A DNA stretch of 7,667 nucleotides from CAYGBW01 sp964348185 (GCA_964348185.1 CAYGBW010000183.1:1-7667); one strand, 5' to 3'; shown: positions 1 to 6,399, numbered from the stretch's first letter. Program-made: numbers and translations. Notes: generated by a model not told the origin, from the sequence alone.

Positions 1-45
1 CCTCAAAACGAAGCCAGAAGTTAGGAAACTCCACAACCTCTTCCC

Positions 46-74
46 TTGACTTATGCTATATATTGGTGTATACG
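46..74 (+). promoter_or_regulatory. Possible sigma70-type promoter of the GGDEF gene
   Basis: TTGACT at 46-51 is followed after 17 bases by TATACG at 69-74. This fits a -35/-10 pair with five and four consensus matches respectively. Transcription would begin near position 80, leaving a leader of only about a dozen bases before the ATG at 93, or about 50 bases before the ATG at 129. The surrounding DNA is AT-rich and contains other TATA-like hexamers, so the -10 assignment is tentative. Confidence 0.4.
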
Positions 75-92
75 GACTAATAAATACAATAT

Positions 93-806
93 ATGGCCCC
101 TTCCACGCCTCCGAAAGACGTGTTTCCCATGCATGAGAAAAATGCCGCGGAAAACCCCATAGAAAAAAGAAGGCTCCTGCGGGAAATAGAACGACTCGAG
201 GGGGAAAACCGGGAACTGAAGCGGGGACTTAAGGAGCTGAAGGAACTTAAAGACCACTACCGGGAAACTGCGCGAGAGCTGAAGGCTGCCAGGGAAAGAA
301 TGGCGCAGCTCTCTATAACAGACCCACTGACGGAAACTTACAACTATCGCTATTTCATGGAGTGTTTGGAGCTGGAATTGAAACGGGCCCGGCGATACGA
401 ATATCCGATTTCCCTCATGATGCTAGACATCGATAACTTCAAAATCTACAATGATACGAATGGCCATATGGCGGGAGACGAGGTTCTGAAACGTATTGCC
501 CATGCGATCAAAGACGAGGTTCGCCAAACCGATATCGTGGCTCGTTATGGTGGAGATGAATTCACCGTCATCTTGATCAAAACCAGCCAGGAGGAGGCCT
601 GCCAGATTGCCGAAAGGGTCAGAGAGACTGTTGAAAATCTTGGCGTTTGTTCCAAAAAGACCCGACCAGAGGATCGGTTGAGCGTGAGTGTCGGAGTTAG
701 TACCCTTCATTCCCAGAGTCTCTCCCCGGAAGGGCTGGTCAAGACTGCTGACGATGCCCTCTACGAGGCCAAGCGGGCGGGACGAAATCGTATGGTCATC
801 AGCTAG
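93..806 (+). CDS. Coiled-coil GGDEF diguanylate cyclase
   Basis: Predicted to make cyclic di-GMP from two GTP, as a homodimer in the cytoplasm. Residues about 22-72 are a charged, heptad-like helix rich in E, K, R and L, probably a dimerising coiled coil. It runs straight into the GGDEF domain at about 73-237 (ITDPLTETYN entry motif). Seen in the domain: the LDIDNFK metal-binding segment at 111-117 (D112), ND at 120-121, GH at 124-125, GD at 128-129, and the intact GGDEF signature at 153-157. RQTD at 144-147 sits exactly five residues before GGDEF, which matches the RxxD inhibitory I-site, so product feedback inhibition is likely. There is no signal peptide, membrane segment, PAS, GAF or REC domain, so the input signal is unknown. 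Neither ATG 93 nor the in-frame ATG at 129 has a clear Shine-Dalgarno; the start could be either, and both leave the catalytic domain whole. Confidence 0.93.
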   Translation: MAPSTPPKDVFPMHEKNAAENPIEKRRLLREIERLEGENRELKRGLKELKELKDHYRETARELKAARERMAQLSITDPLTETYNYRYFMECLELELKRARRYEYPISLMMLDIDNFKIYNDTNGHMAGDEVLKRIAHAIKDEVRQTDIVARYGGDEFTVILIKTSQEEACQIAERVRETVENLGVCSKKTRPEDRLSVSVGVSTLHSQSLSPEGLVKTADDALYEAKRAGRNRMVIS

Positions 807-831
807 CGTGCCAGCTTAGAAGGGATGAAAT

Positions 832-848
832 CCCCGCGTCCAGCGGGG
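832..848. terminator. GC-rich hairpin, possible weak terminator or attenuator
   Basis: CCCCGC at 832-837 and GCGGGG at 843-848 form a perfect 6-bp stem around a 5-base loop, 26 bases after the GGDEF stop codon and 26 before the Nudix start. The bases that follow (TGTCAATTC) are not a T-run, so a classical intrinsic terminator is doubtful. It may only attenuate read-through or protect an RNA end. Confidence 0.35.
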
Positions 849-873
849 TGTCAATTCGATCGAGTCGGAACCC

Positions 874-1269
874 ATGATCATGGCGGCTACAGCAGGCATC
901 ATGTTTAGGGAGGATAGGGTTCTCGTGGTCCAGCGAAAGCCAGAATCCAGCCGCGGGCTTCTCTGGGAGTTTCCAGGGGGAAAAGTTGAACCCGGAGAAG
1001 ATCCCCGACAATGCCTCAAGAGGGAGCTTCAGGAGGAATTGGGGATTGAAGTGGACGTGGGTGACCGATTTGAGATTGTCTATCATCCGTACTGGGATGT
1101 AAAACTCTTGCTTCTCGCCTATCTGTGCCGCGTCGTCCAAGGGGACCCCCGGCCTATCGATTGCTATAGGGTCAGATGGGTGACTGAGAGAGAGCTAAGG
1201 GACCTGCCTATGACCGAGGCCGACATTCCTCTCAGGAATGCTATATGTGCCAGCGACGGCCTCCTCTGA
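874..1269 (+). CDS. MutT-type Nudix hydrolase (probable 8-oxo-dGTP diphosphatase)
   Basis: Nudix enzymes hydrolyse nucleoside diphosphates linked to another moiety. MutT members remove 8-oxo-dGTP from the nucleotide pool and prevent A:T to C:G transversions. The complete Nudix box lies at residues 36-58 and fits GX5EX7REUXEEXGU: G36, E42, R50, E51, E54, E55, G57, I58. It is preceded by WEFPGG at 31-36, the arrangement typical of MutT. The 131-residue length is close to that of E. coli MutT (129). The C-terminal part keeps the usual pattern of a tryptophan (W102), an EL pair, then LPMTEADIPL. The start at 874 has a weak GGA about five bases upstream. ATG 880, two codons later, is equally possible. 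The exact substrate cannot be fixed from sequence, because close relatives act on other oxidised or modified nucleotides. It may share transcripts with the cyclase upstream (67-base gap), though a hairpin lies between them. Confidence 0.9.
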   Translation: MIMAATAGIMFREDRVLVVQRKPESSRGLLWEFPGGKVEPGEDPRQCLKRELQEELGIEVDVGDRFEIVYHPYWDVKLLLLAYLCRVVQGDPRPIDCYRVRWVTERELRDLPMTEADIPLRNAICASDGLL

Positions 1270-1651
1270 TCACCCGCCGTTGAAGAGTTCCGTCATCCGT
1301 AGCCTCCCTCCCATACCAGGCTTCACCCTCTGCAAAGGTCTCTCTGTCAAAAATCGAAGAACCTCTGATGACCGGGGCTTATTCGTTGACATTGATTCTG
1401 GAAATGGTTACCCTTGAATTGTAGATCGGTCGTCACGATTTAAGAAGCTGTGACCGAACAGATTCATGCTTTTGCCCACCAGGAGAGCCGAGAGTGTCCC
1501 TCTCCACACAGGGGCGCACTTTCCCCTAGCGATGCCCCCATCACCCCTCTAAGACGGGCGATCAAGGGTTCTTAGCTGTGGTGTTGTCCCCATGCGATCG
1601 AATCCTAGGGGGAGGACGAGAAGAATCGTCGGGAATAGTCAAGGAAAGGGT
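1270..1651 (+). promoter_or_regulatory. Gene-free, potentially structured leader of the RNase E/G gene
   Basis: This 382-base stretch has no credible gene. It carries several short perfect inverted repeats that could fold in RNA: TCGGTC 1426-1431 with GACCGA 1452-1457; GGAGAG 1482-1487 with CTCTCC 1500-1505; CTAAGA 1549-1554 with TCTTAG 1570-1575; and an outer pair CCCCTAG 1523-1529 with CTAGGGG 1605-1611 that encloses the third. TTGACA at 1386-1391 could be a -35 box, but the best -10 at 17-base spacing (TACCCT) is poor. E. coli rne has a long structured leader through which RNase E autoregulates its own mRNA. A similar role here is only an analogy. Confidence 0.35.
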
Positions 1652-3280
1652 ATGGAAAAAAGAATGTTGATCAACGCCGCCCAGACCGGGGAGTGCCGGG
1701 TGGCTATTATAGAAGGTGAAACCCTGGTGGATTTCAACATAGAAACTACGGGCCGAGAGAAGTCCAGGGGCAATATCTACCACGGAACGGTTATCCATGT
1801 GGAGCCCAGCTTTCAGGCCGCTTTTGTCGATTATGGAGCGAGGCGTCACGGTTTTCTTCCCATGTCCGAACTCAACCCTCAGTGTTACGACAAAAAGGTC
1901 GAATCTGGAGAAAAACCCCGGATTCAACACGTATTGAATCGGGGGCAGAAGCTTCTTGTCCAGGTAGTCAAGGAGGAAACCTTCAACAAAGGAGCCGCTC
2001 TGACAACCTACATCTCTCTCCCCGGAAGATACCTGGTCCTCATGCCCGGAAGTGAGAGCCATGGGGTCTCTCGGAAAATCGAGGACGAAAAACAGCGAGA
2101 ACGACTCAAGGATATTGTCAAAGAATTCAACCTGCCCGAGGGAGTTGGCTTTATTGTTCGGACTGCTGGGATAGATAAGGGCAAACGAGAACTCTTCAGG
2201 GACTGTGCATACCTGCTCCATCTCTGGGAAAGTATCCAGGCCAAAATGCATGAACTTCCTGTTCCTTCGCTCCTGTACCAGGAGAGCCATATCGTGCTCC
2301 AGTCCATCCGCGAGCACTTTACCCCGGACATGGAGGTCCTGGTGGATGACAAGGAGATCTACCGCCAGGTCAAGGATTTCTTTCGACAGGTGATGTCTCA
2401 GTACCAGAGAAAAGTGAAACTCTATCAGGAGAGGAAGCCTCTCTTTGCCAAGTTCAATCTCGAAGAGCAAATTGAGGCCATCTACGCCCGAGTGGTTCCC
2501 TTGAAATCAGGTGGCACGCTCTGCATCGATCCCACGGAGGCTCTCGTTTCAATCGATGTTAATTCAGGAAGGCTGGGAAAGTCAAAGAGTATCGAACAGA
2601 CGGCACTGACAACCAATCTCGAGGCGGCAGAGGAAACAGCCCGGCAATTACGGGTGAGGGACCTGGGCGGGCTGATCGTCATCGATTTTATCGATATGAA
2701 AGAGAAGAAGAATAACATGGCCGTGGAGCGGTGCCTCCGCAATGCTTTGAAGAAAGACAAGGCCAAAACCGACATTTCTAGGATTTCCAAATTTGGCCTT
2801 TTAGAAATGTCTCGTCAGAAACTCAAGACCCCTCTCGCGGAGGAGAGCTACACCTTTTGCAACTATTGCAGTGGTCGGGGAAGGGTGAAATCCACAGAAT
2901 CTCTTGCTTTGATGGTATTGAGGAAGATACTCGATAGGGTCATCGAGGGGGATGTAGCCCTTGTCAAGGGGATTTTCTCAAGGCCGTTGGCCACATATCT
3001 TCTCAACTACAAACGAAAGGAAATGGCCGACATCGAAAGAGAGTTTCATCTTCATATCTGGTTCACCGGACAGTGGGAGATGATTCCAGATCAATACGTT
3101 CTGGAGTTCCTCACCCGTGAGGAAGTGGAGAGACGTGGAGCGAGGGAAATCGAAAAAGAGAGACAACCCAAAGAGCGACAACCCCTTGTATCGGAGCCGA
3201 CTCTGATTCCTTCTTTGCCAAGGCTTGAAGACGAGGAGGAAATGAAGAAGCCATGGTACCTCAAGATCTTTGGACGTTAA
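1652..3280 (+). CDS. RNase E/G family endoribonuclease (catalytic core)
   Basis: Cleaves single-stranded AU-rich RNA in mRNA decay and in rRNA/tRNA processing, preferring 5'-monophosphorylated ends. ATG 1652 is chosen because AAGGAAAGG lies just upstream and the protein then begins MEKRMLINAAQ, matching the E. coli RNase E start MKRMLINA. Numbering runs almost in step with E. coli. The S1 RNA-binding domain is at about 36-118, including AAFVDYGARRHGFLP. The 5'-sensor segment IVRTAG has R170 and T171. The catalytic DNase I-like region has SIDVNSG with D302 and VIDFIDM with D345, the Mg2+ aspartates equivalent to D303 and D346. The zinc-link cysteines are C403 and C406. After about residue 490 only some 50 charged residues remain, ending PWYLKIFGR, so the long scaffold tail of E. 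coli RNase E is absent. At 542 residues it is slightly longer than RNase G. Overall similarity looks closer to the RNase E core, but such short proteins are commonly named Rne/Rng, so I leave the symbol open. Confidence 0.95.
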   Translation: MEKRMLINAAQTGECRVAIIEGETLVDFNIETTGREKSRGNIYHGTVIHVEPSFQAAFVDYGARRHGFLPMSELNPQCYDKKVESGEKPRIQHVLNRGQKLLVQVVKEETFNKGAALTTYISLPGRYLVLMPGSESHGVSRKIEDEKQRERLKDIVKEFNLPEGVGFIVRTAGIDKGKRELFRDCAYLLHLWESIQAKMHELPVPSLLYQESHIVLQSIREHFTPDMEVLVDDKEIYRQVKDFFRQVMSQYQRKVKLYQERKPLFAKFNLEEQIEAIYARVVPLKSGGTLCIDPTEALVSIDVNSGRLGKSKSIEQTALTTNLEAAEETARQLRVRDLGGLIVIDFIDMKEKKNNMAVERCLRNALKKDKAKTDISRISKFGLLEMSRQKLKTPLAEESYTFCNYCSGRGRVKSTESLALMVLRKILDRVIEGDVALVKGIFSRPLATYLLNYKRKEMADIEREFHLHIWFTGQWEMIPDQYVLEFLTREEVERRGAREIEKERQPKERQPLVSEPTLIPSLPRLEDEEEMKKPWYLKIFGR

Positions 3281-3366
3281 CGGGATCGCAAATTCTCTCG
3301 ACAATTTCCGGGGGCCGAAGAGGGTCATCGACAGGATGAATCACCGATTCAATCCGAAGAGCGGAT

Positions 3367-3374
3367 GGAGGTGA
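3367..3374 (+). promoter_or_regulatory. Near-perfect Shine-Dalgarno deciding the start at 3380
   Basis: GGAGGTGA is complementary along its whole length to the usual 3' end of 16S rRNA and sits five bases before ATG 3380. An earlier in-frame ATG at 3365 overlaps this site and has no ribosome-binding site of its own, so 3380 is preferred. Confidence 0.8.
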
Positions 3375-3379
3375 ATCTC

Positions 3380-4483
3380 ATGTCCCTTTATTTCGATTTG
3401 CAGAAAAAGATTCAGGAATCCGAGGGAGAGGAGGCCATTGAAATCCTTCAGAGCATCTGTGAACAAGGGGTTGATACGGGCCAGCTAACAGCCTGTTTTG
3501 TTGAACCCGCTGCGGCGAGTCTCCAGCTCAGATTCGACACCCCTCATGCCATGATTTGTCTCGATTCCCTCCTTCAACTCCTCAATCTGATCCCATCCAA
3601 GGACCGCCTTCATTTTCTGGAATGGTTCGTTCGTTATCTCTCTGGGCTTCCCAAGATGTTCCTGGATTTTAAGGAAACAGAGAAAATCGGTTCCCTGAGA
3701 GTCAAAGATGTAAAAAAGGGGTACGTCCGTTCCCTTCTGGAGCACAAGGTCAACAATGCCTTCTATTACGCCCTTCGCTTCGTTGAGGAAGAAGGACTGG
3801 AGCAGTATCTCCACCAGTGTCTGGAGATTGCCGCCCATGAGGTCGACTTTCTTGGACATGTTTTCATCTATACCCACGCCCTGGGCCGGCTCTGTCGACT
3901 TATAGAGCCCAAGCGGGCCAAGACGTTGATCTTTCAGCTTACCGAGTTCCTGGCCCGCAGGGCCCAAGTGGAGGCCGACTGTCTCCAAAAGGAAGGTCGA
4001 GAAGGGGACAGCCTTATTCCGATGGCTCTTGAGAGAATCAATATCCTGGGACACAACGCGATTCTTGCTCATAAGATCATTCAGAGTGTCGATCATTTGG
4101 AAGGCCGATGTGAGGAACACCTCTTTTCTCAGCTGGTCCGGAATGTGGAAAACTCATCTGACCGTTTATCCAGGGAGGATATAGAGGAGATACTTGGAGG
4201 AATCAGGGATGACACGAAAGACCCCTTGGGAGCCCTCAAGAAGAGTCTGACCAGAGAGAACGACAGGCACAGTATCTACTATTGCCGCCTGTATCTGGAG
4301 GATTTTGGACTCACGGAGGAGCTGTTTTCGATACTGGCCAAGGCTCTTGCAGCAAAGGATCCGGCTCAGCCCCATTACATTATCTTCCCTCAGGCGGTTT
4401 TTGATCTGGCTCAAATGGTTGATCAGCCCCATGCTGAACTGGCCCTGGCAAGAGTGATTCGCATGATCAGTGGTGTGGATTGA
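3380..4483 (+). CDS. Uncharacterised alpha-helical protein
   Basis: I do not recognise this 367-residue protein. It has no signal peptide and no obvious membrane segment, so it is probably cytoplasmic. Leucine- and glutamate-rich stretches suggest an almost all-helical fold, perhaps repeat-like (for example 16-29, 59-72, 118-150, 178-196, 312-324). Histidines cluster in conserved-looking contexts: AAHEVDFLGHVFIYTHALGR at 151-170 holds H153, H160 and H166; LGHNAILAH at 223-231 holds H225 and H231; and H332 lies in PHYIIF. Spaced histidines in helices can bind metal, but that is only a thought. The coding reality is well supported: a long open frame, the excellent Shine-Dalgarno, and a codon pattern like its neighbours. 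It begins 99 bases after the RNase stop, with no convincing terminator between, so it may share the RNase transcript. No function should be assigned from the neighbours alone. Confidence 0.82.
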   Translation: MSLYFDLQKKIQESEGEEAIEILQSICEQGVDTGQLTACFVEPAAASLQLRFDTPHAMICLDSLLQLLNLIPSKDRLHFLEWFVRYLSGLPKMFLDFKETEKIGSLRVKDVKKGYVRSLLEHKVNNAFYYALRFVEEEGLEQYLHQCLEIAAHEVDFLGHVFIYTHALGRLCRLIEPKRAKTLIFQLTEFLARRAQVEADCLQKEGREGDSLIPMALERINILGHNAILAHKIIQSVDHLEGRCEEHLFSQLVRNVENSSDRLSREDIEEILGGIRDDTKDPLGALKKSLTRENDRHSIYYCRLYLEDFGLTEELFSILAKALAAKDPAQPHYIIFPQAVFDLAQMVDQPHAELALARVIRMISGVD

Positions 4484-4633
4484 CTCCCAAGGAGGGTGAG
4501 CGTTCCCTGAGAGAACCCCTTCCCCCCTTTCCCGCAAAGCACCATCATTCCGGCCGCCGTGTCTTTTCTCATTTTTCCCCATGGAGAATCAGAGACGGCA
4601 CGATACGAAGTGCCTCACGAGGATGAAAAGGCG

Positions 4634-5881
4634 ATGGGTTCAACTGGAACCAGAAGGAGCTTCAAGAAAGACTTCTTTCTGACTGCGGCTGGATACTTTC
4701 TGCTTCTTCTTTCCTTTGGCCAATTCCTTCTCTTTCCCCTGTACGTCCAGGGAATGGACGGATCGGCCTTCGATATGGGCCTTTTGGTGGGCAGCACGTT
4801 TATCGCTTCCCTCGCTTCTCGCCTTGTTGTGGGACGCCTCATCGACAGAATCGGTAGAATCAGGATCTGGAGGGTGGGAGGGATGATTCTCTCCCTCTCC
4901 TGTCTTCTCTTGCTCATCCCGAGGGACCTTTCCCTTTTCAACTACGCATGGATTCTCTTTGTGAGGATCCTTCAAGGCTTCGGCTTGTCGATCAACTTCT
5001 CTGCAGCTCATACCTTTGCGGTCGACATAGCTCCCCCGGAGAGGCGGACTGAAATCCTCGGTCTATTTGGCGTGTCCGGCCTTTTGGGATTGGCCCTGGG
5101 TCCAGTCGTGGGGGAGGCTCTTCTGAACGTCTCGGGATTCCTTCTCTTTTTCCTCACCTCTTCGGCTCTTGCCGCTGTAGGGACTATTTTTGTCTGTTTT
5201 CTAAGGGATCGTTTCTGTCCCAGAACAGAGCTGCCTGTTGGGGTATCCGAGGTCCTGAGGAACAGGCCGACGGTCATCTCTGCCACGACCACCTTGTTTT
5301 TTACGTTTGCCGTGGCCATTCACGGATCCTTTGTGACCCCTTTTGCGCGGCAGACAGGCCTGGAATTGGCGAGCCCTTTCTTTGTTGCTTACTCATTTGC
5401 CGCTGTGGGAACCCGAGTTTTCTGGGCAAAAGTTCCAGACCGCATGGGCAAGAACACCTGTGTAAGTCCAGCCCTTCTGGCAAGTGCACTCGGAAGCATG
5501 GGCCTCAGCCTGGTCAAGGACTATCCGGGACTCGTTTTAGCAGGGTTCATTGGAGGAATCGGCCATGGTTTTCTCTATCCTTCCCTCAACGCACTGGCCG
5601 TTGAGGGTCTGCCTCCTGAGGGGAGAGGAATGGCCACGAGTATGTTCACCGGCTCTTTTGATGGGGGCACAGGTCTCGCTATACTTCTGCTGTCCCTTGT
5701 TCTCGGCCATACGAGCTACACGATGATATTTCTGATCACAGGGGGGGTGGTGCTCACAGGAATGGTCTACCATCGCCTTGTCGCAAGGCCTTTTCTCCTT
5801 CAGGAGAGAGAAGAACGAACCAACCCGCGATGGAAGGGGCAGGGCGAATCTACCGATTCGGAGACCCCTTTCAGAAAATAG
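4634..5881 (+). CDS. MFS transporter, 12 transmembrane segments
   Basis: A secondary transporter of the major facilitator superfamily in the inner membrane; the substrate is unknown (drug or metabolite efflux-like members are the nearest in feel). From ATG 4634 it has 415 residues. About 12 hydrophobic segments are visible, near 14-39, 46-68, 80-95, 104-128, 139-163, 168-190, 212-234, 247-266, 277-294, 299-322, 334-358 and 362-380, split six plus six by a loop at about 191-211. MFS motif A is clear after segment 2 (GRLIDRIGRIRIW, 67-79), with a degenerate counterpart, AKVPDRMGK, at 265-273. The charged tail 388-415 is cytoplasmic. An in-frame GTG at 4559 would add 25 polar residues but has no Shine-Dalgarno. 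ATG 4634 has GAGGA at 4619-4623 (ten-base spacing) and places the first membrane segment near the N terminus, as is usual in the family. Confidence 0.9.
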   Translation: MGSTGTRRSFKKDFFLTAAGYFLLLLSFGQFLLFPLYVQGMDGSAFDMGLLVGSTFIASLASRLVVGRLIDRIGRIRIWRVGGMILSLSCLLLLIPRDLSLFNYAWILFVRILQGFGLSINFSAAHTFAVDIAPPERRTEILGLFGVSGLLGLALGPVVGEALLNVSGFLLFFLTSSALAAVGTIFVCFLRDRFCPRTELPVGVSEVLRNRPTVISATTTLFFTFAVAIHGSFVTPFARQTGLELASPFFVAYSFAAVGTRVFWAKVPDRMGKNTCVSPALLASALGSMGLSLVKDYPGLVLAGFIGGIGHGFLYPSLNALAVEGLPPEGRGMATSMFTGSFDGGTGLAILLLSLVLGHTSYTMIFLITGGVVLTGMVYHRLVARPFLLQEREERTNPRWKGQGESTDSETPFRK

Positions 5882-5902
5882 AAAACCTCGGAATCTTCGT
5901 TT

Positions 5903-5942
5903 CCTATCCCAATACGCCGACTCTTCAATACCCCCACACTCC
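5903..5942 (-). repeat. Degenerate octamer array (five 8-nt units)
   Basis: Read in steps of eight, the + strand gives CCTATCCC, AATACGCC, GACTCTTC, AATACCCC and CACACTCC. The first base class and the C-rich ends recur with a period of 8. On the - strand the best units read GGCGTATT, GGGGTATT and GGAGTGTG, similar in form to the GGAGTNNT units at the right end of the window. The array is decayed, so its relation to the other array is an inference. Confidence 0.45.
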
Positions 5943-6020
5943 GGGTCCCTTCCTCTGGGGCAAAGCCACCGGACTCCGATCTCGCGCAGAGGACGTGGTT
6001 TTTCACGATGGATTAAACCA

Positions 6021-6040
6021 CTACCTGCTAAAGCAGGTAG
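6021..6040. repeat. Perfect 8-bp hairpin with TAAA loop (possible left end of an IS200/IS605-like element)
   Basis: CTACCTGC at 6021-6028 and GCAGGTAG at 6033-6040 pair perfectly around the loop TAAA. No T-run follows, so it is not a typical intrinsic terminator for the MFS gene 140 bases upstream. Sub-terminal hairpins of this size mark the ends of IS200/IS605 elements and their non-autonomous derivatives. A second hairpin with the same loop lies 242 bases further on. Confidence 0.5.
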
Positions 6041-6099
6041 ATTTCTAGCATGACTGAAAGTCAATTCTTTTGAACCGCAGAATATCGAACAAGCAATAA

Positions 6100-6259
6100 T
6101 GAATGTCGAAGGAAAAAGATCATCATTCGAAATTCCTTCTTCGACCTGCCCGCCGCGCCTTCGGGGAAACTGGGGATAGCGCCGCAACGTTGATTTTGAC
6201 GTAGCCGTTGTTTTTCTTTTCCCAAGCACTCGCTATGGCAGGCGGGTATTCGACATTCA
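6100..6259. repeat. Imperfect long palindrome, MITE-like
   Basis: TGAATGTCGAA at 6100-6110 is the exact reverse complement of TTCGACATTCA at 6249-6259. Nested inside, TGCCCGCC (6146-6153) and GGCGGGTA (6241-6248) match at seven of eight positions. Near the left edge GTCGAAGGAA (6105-6114) also faces TTCCTTCTTCGAC (6133-6145), an imperfect local stem. There is no coding sequence. The layout is that of a small non-autonomous palindromic element or a structured RNA; no target-site duplication is evident. Confidence 0.4.
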
Positions 6260-6282
6260 AAATGGAAGAGAGGCTAAAGCTG

Positions 6283-6309
6283 TTCGTCTAAAGACGAAGG
6301 TTTTAAACC
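6283..6309. repeat. Second TAAA-loop hairpin plus GGTTTTAAACC palindrome (possible right end)
   Basis: TTCGTC at 6283-6288 and GACGAA at 6293-6298 form a perfect 6-bp stem around TAAA, the loop also seen at 6029-6032. It is followed at once by the odd palindrome GGTTTTAAACC (6299-6309). The pairing of a hairpin at each side with no gene between resembles the ends of a deleted or non-autonomous IS200/IS605-type element. No transposase or TnpB coding remains. Confidence 0.45.
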
Positions 6310-6331
6310 TGGCGAATGGAAAAACAAATAG

Positions 6332-6359
6332 TTGACAACATCTCTCTGTCTGCTATGAT
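6332..6359 (+). promoter_or_regulatory. Strong sigma70-type promoter of the peptidase gene
   Basis: A consensus -35 box TTGACA at 6332-6337 is followed after 16 bases by TATGAT at 6354-6359, five of six matches to the -10 consensus. TG at 6351-6352 supplies an extended -10, and an A-rich stretch (6319-6330) could act as an UP element. Transcription should begin near 6366, giving a leader of about 48 bases. This is the best promoter in the window. Confidence 0.75.
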
Positions 6360-6399
6360 CCCAACAATCGCTTTTTCCTCATTCTCAAAAAGCTCGAAT

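Larger units (their letters stand above)
5882..6331. other. Non-coding repeat-rich interval between the MFS and peptidase genes
   Basis: No credible gene lies here. Short open frames on both strands have no family features or ribosome-binding sites. The interval holds, in order, an 8-nt-period array (5903-5942), a perfect hairpin (6021-6040), a small TGACT/AGTCA hairpin (6051-6063), an imperfect long palindrome (6100-6259) and a second hairpin (6283-6298), each listed separately. Such a pile-up suggests a site that has collected small mobile or repetitive elements. Confidence 0.6.

Noticed and set aside
1386..1414. TTGACA plus TACCCT as a promoter for the RNase gene
   Set aside because: The -35 is a perfect match, but the -10 matches only three of six bases with no extended -10, so I do not list it as a separate promoter.
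1592..1651. ATG at 1592 as start of the RNase E/G gene
   Set aside because: The extra 20 residues do not match the family, whereas ATG 1652 gives the conserved KRMLINA opening and has AAGGAAAGG in front.
1562..2470. Long open frame on the - strand opposite the RNase E/G gene (302 codons)
   Set aside because: It is a shadow of the RNase coding frame. The + strand protein has all catalytic motifs, while the - strand translation shows no family features.
3485..4120. 211-codon - strand open frame opposite the helical protein
   Set aside because: No ribosome-binding site or recognisable motif; the + strand frame is longer and has an ideal Shine-Dalgarno.
4559..4633. GTG start at 4559 extending the MFS transporter by 25 residues
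   Set aside because: No Shine-Dalgarno, and the added residues are polar and precede a charged stretch. ATG 4634 fits the usual distance to the first membrane segment.
5778..6053. Small + strand open frames overlapping the MFS 3' end and the first hairpin
   Set aside because: They begin inside the MFS gene in other frames, lack ribosome-binding sites, and end within the hairpin repeat.
5537..6229. 230-codon - strand open frame spanning the end of the MFS gene and the repeat region
   Set aside because: It runs through both the MFS coding sequence and the palindromic repeats and has a low-complexity translation with no domain.
5882..6331. CRISPR array or tRNA in the repeat-rich interval
   Set aside because: There are no regularly spaced identical repeats with unique spacers and no cloverleaf. 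The repeats are inverted pairs and a degenerate 8-nt periodicity.
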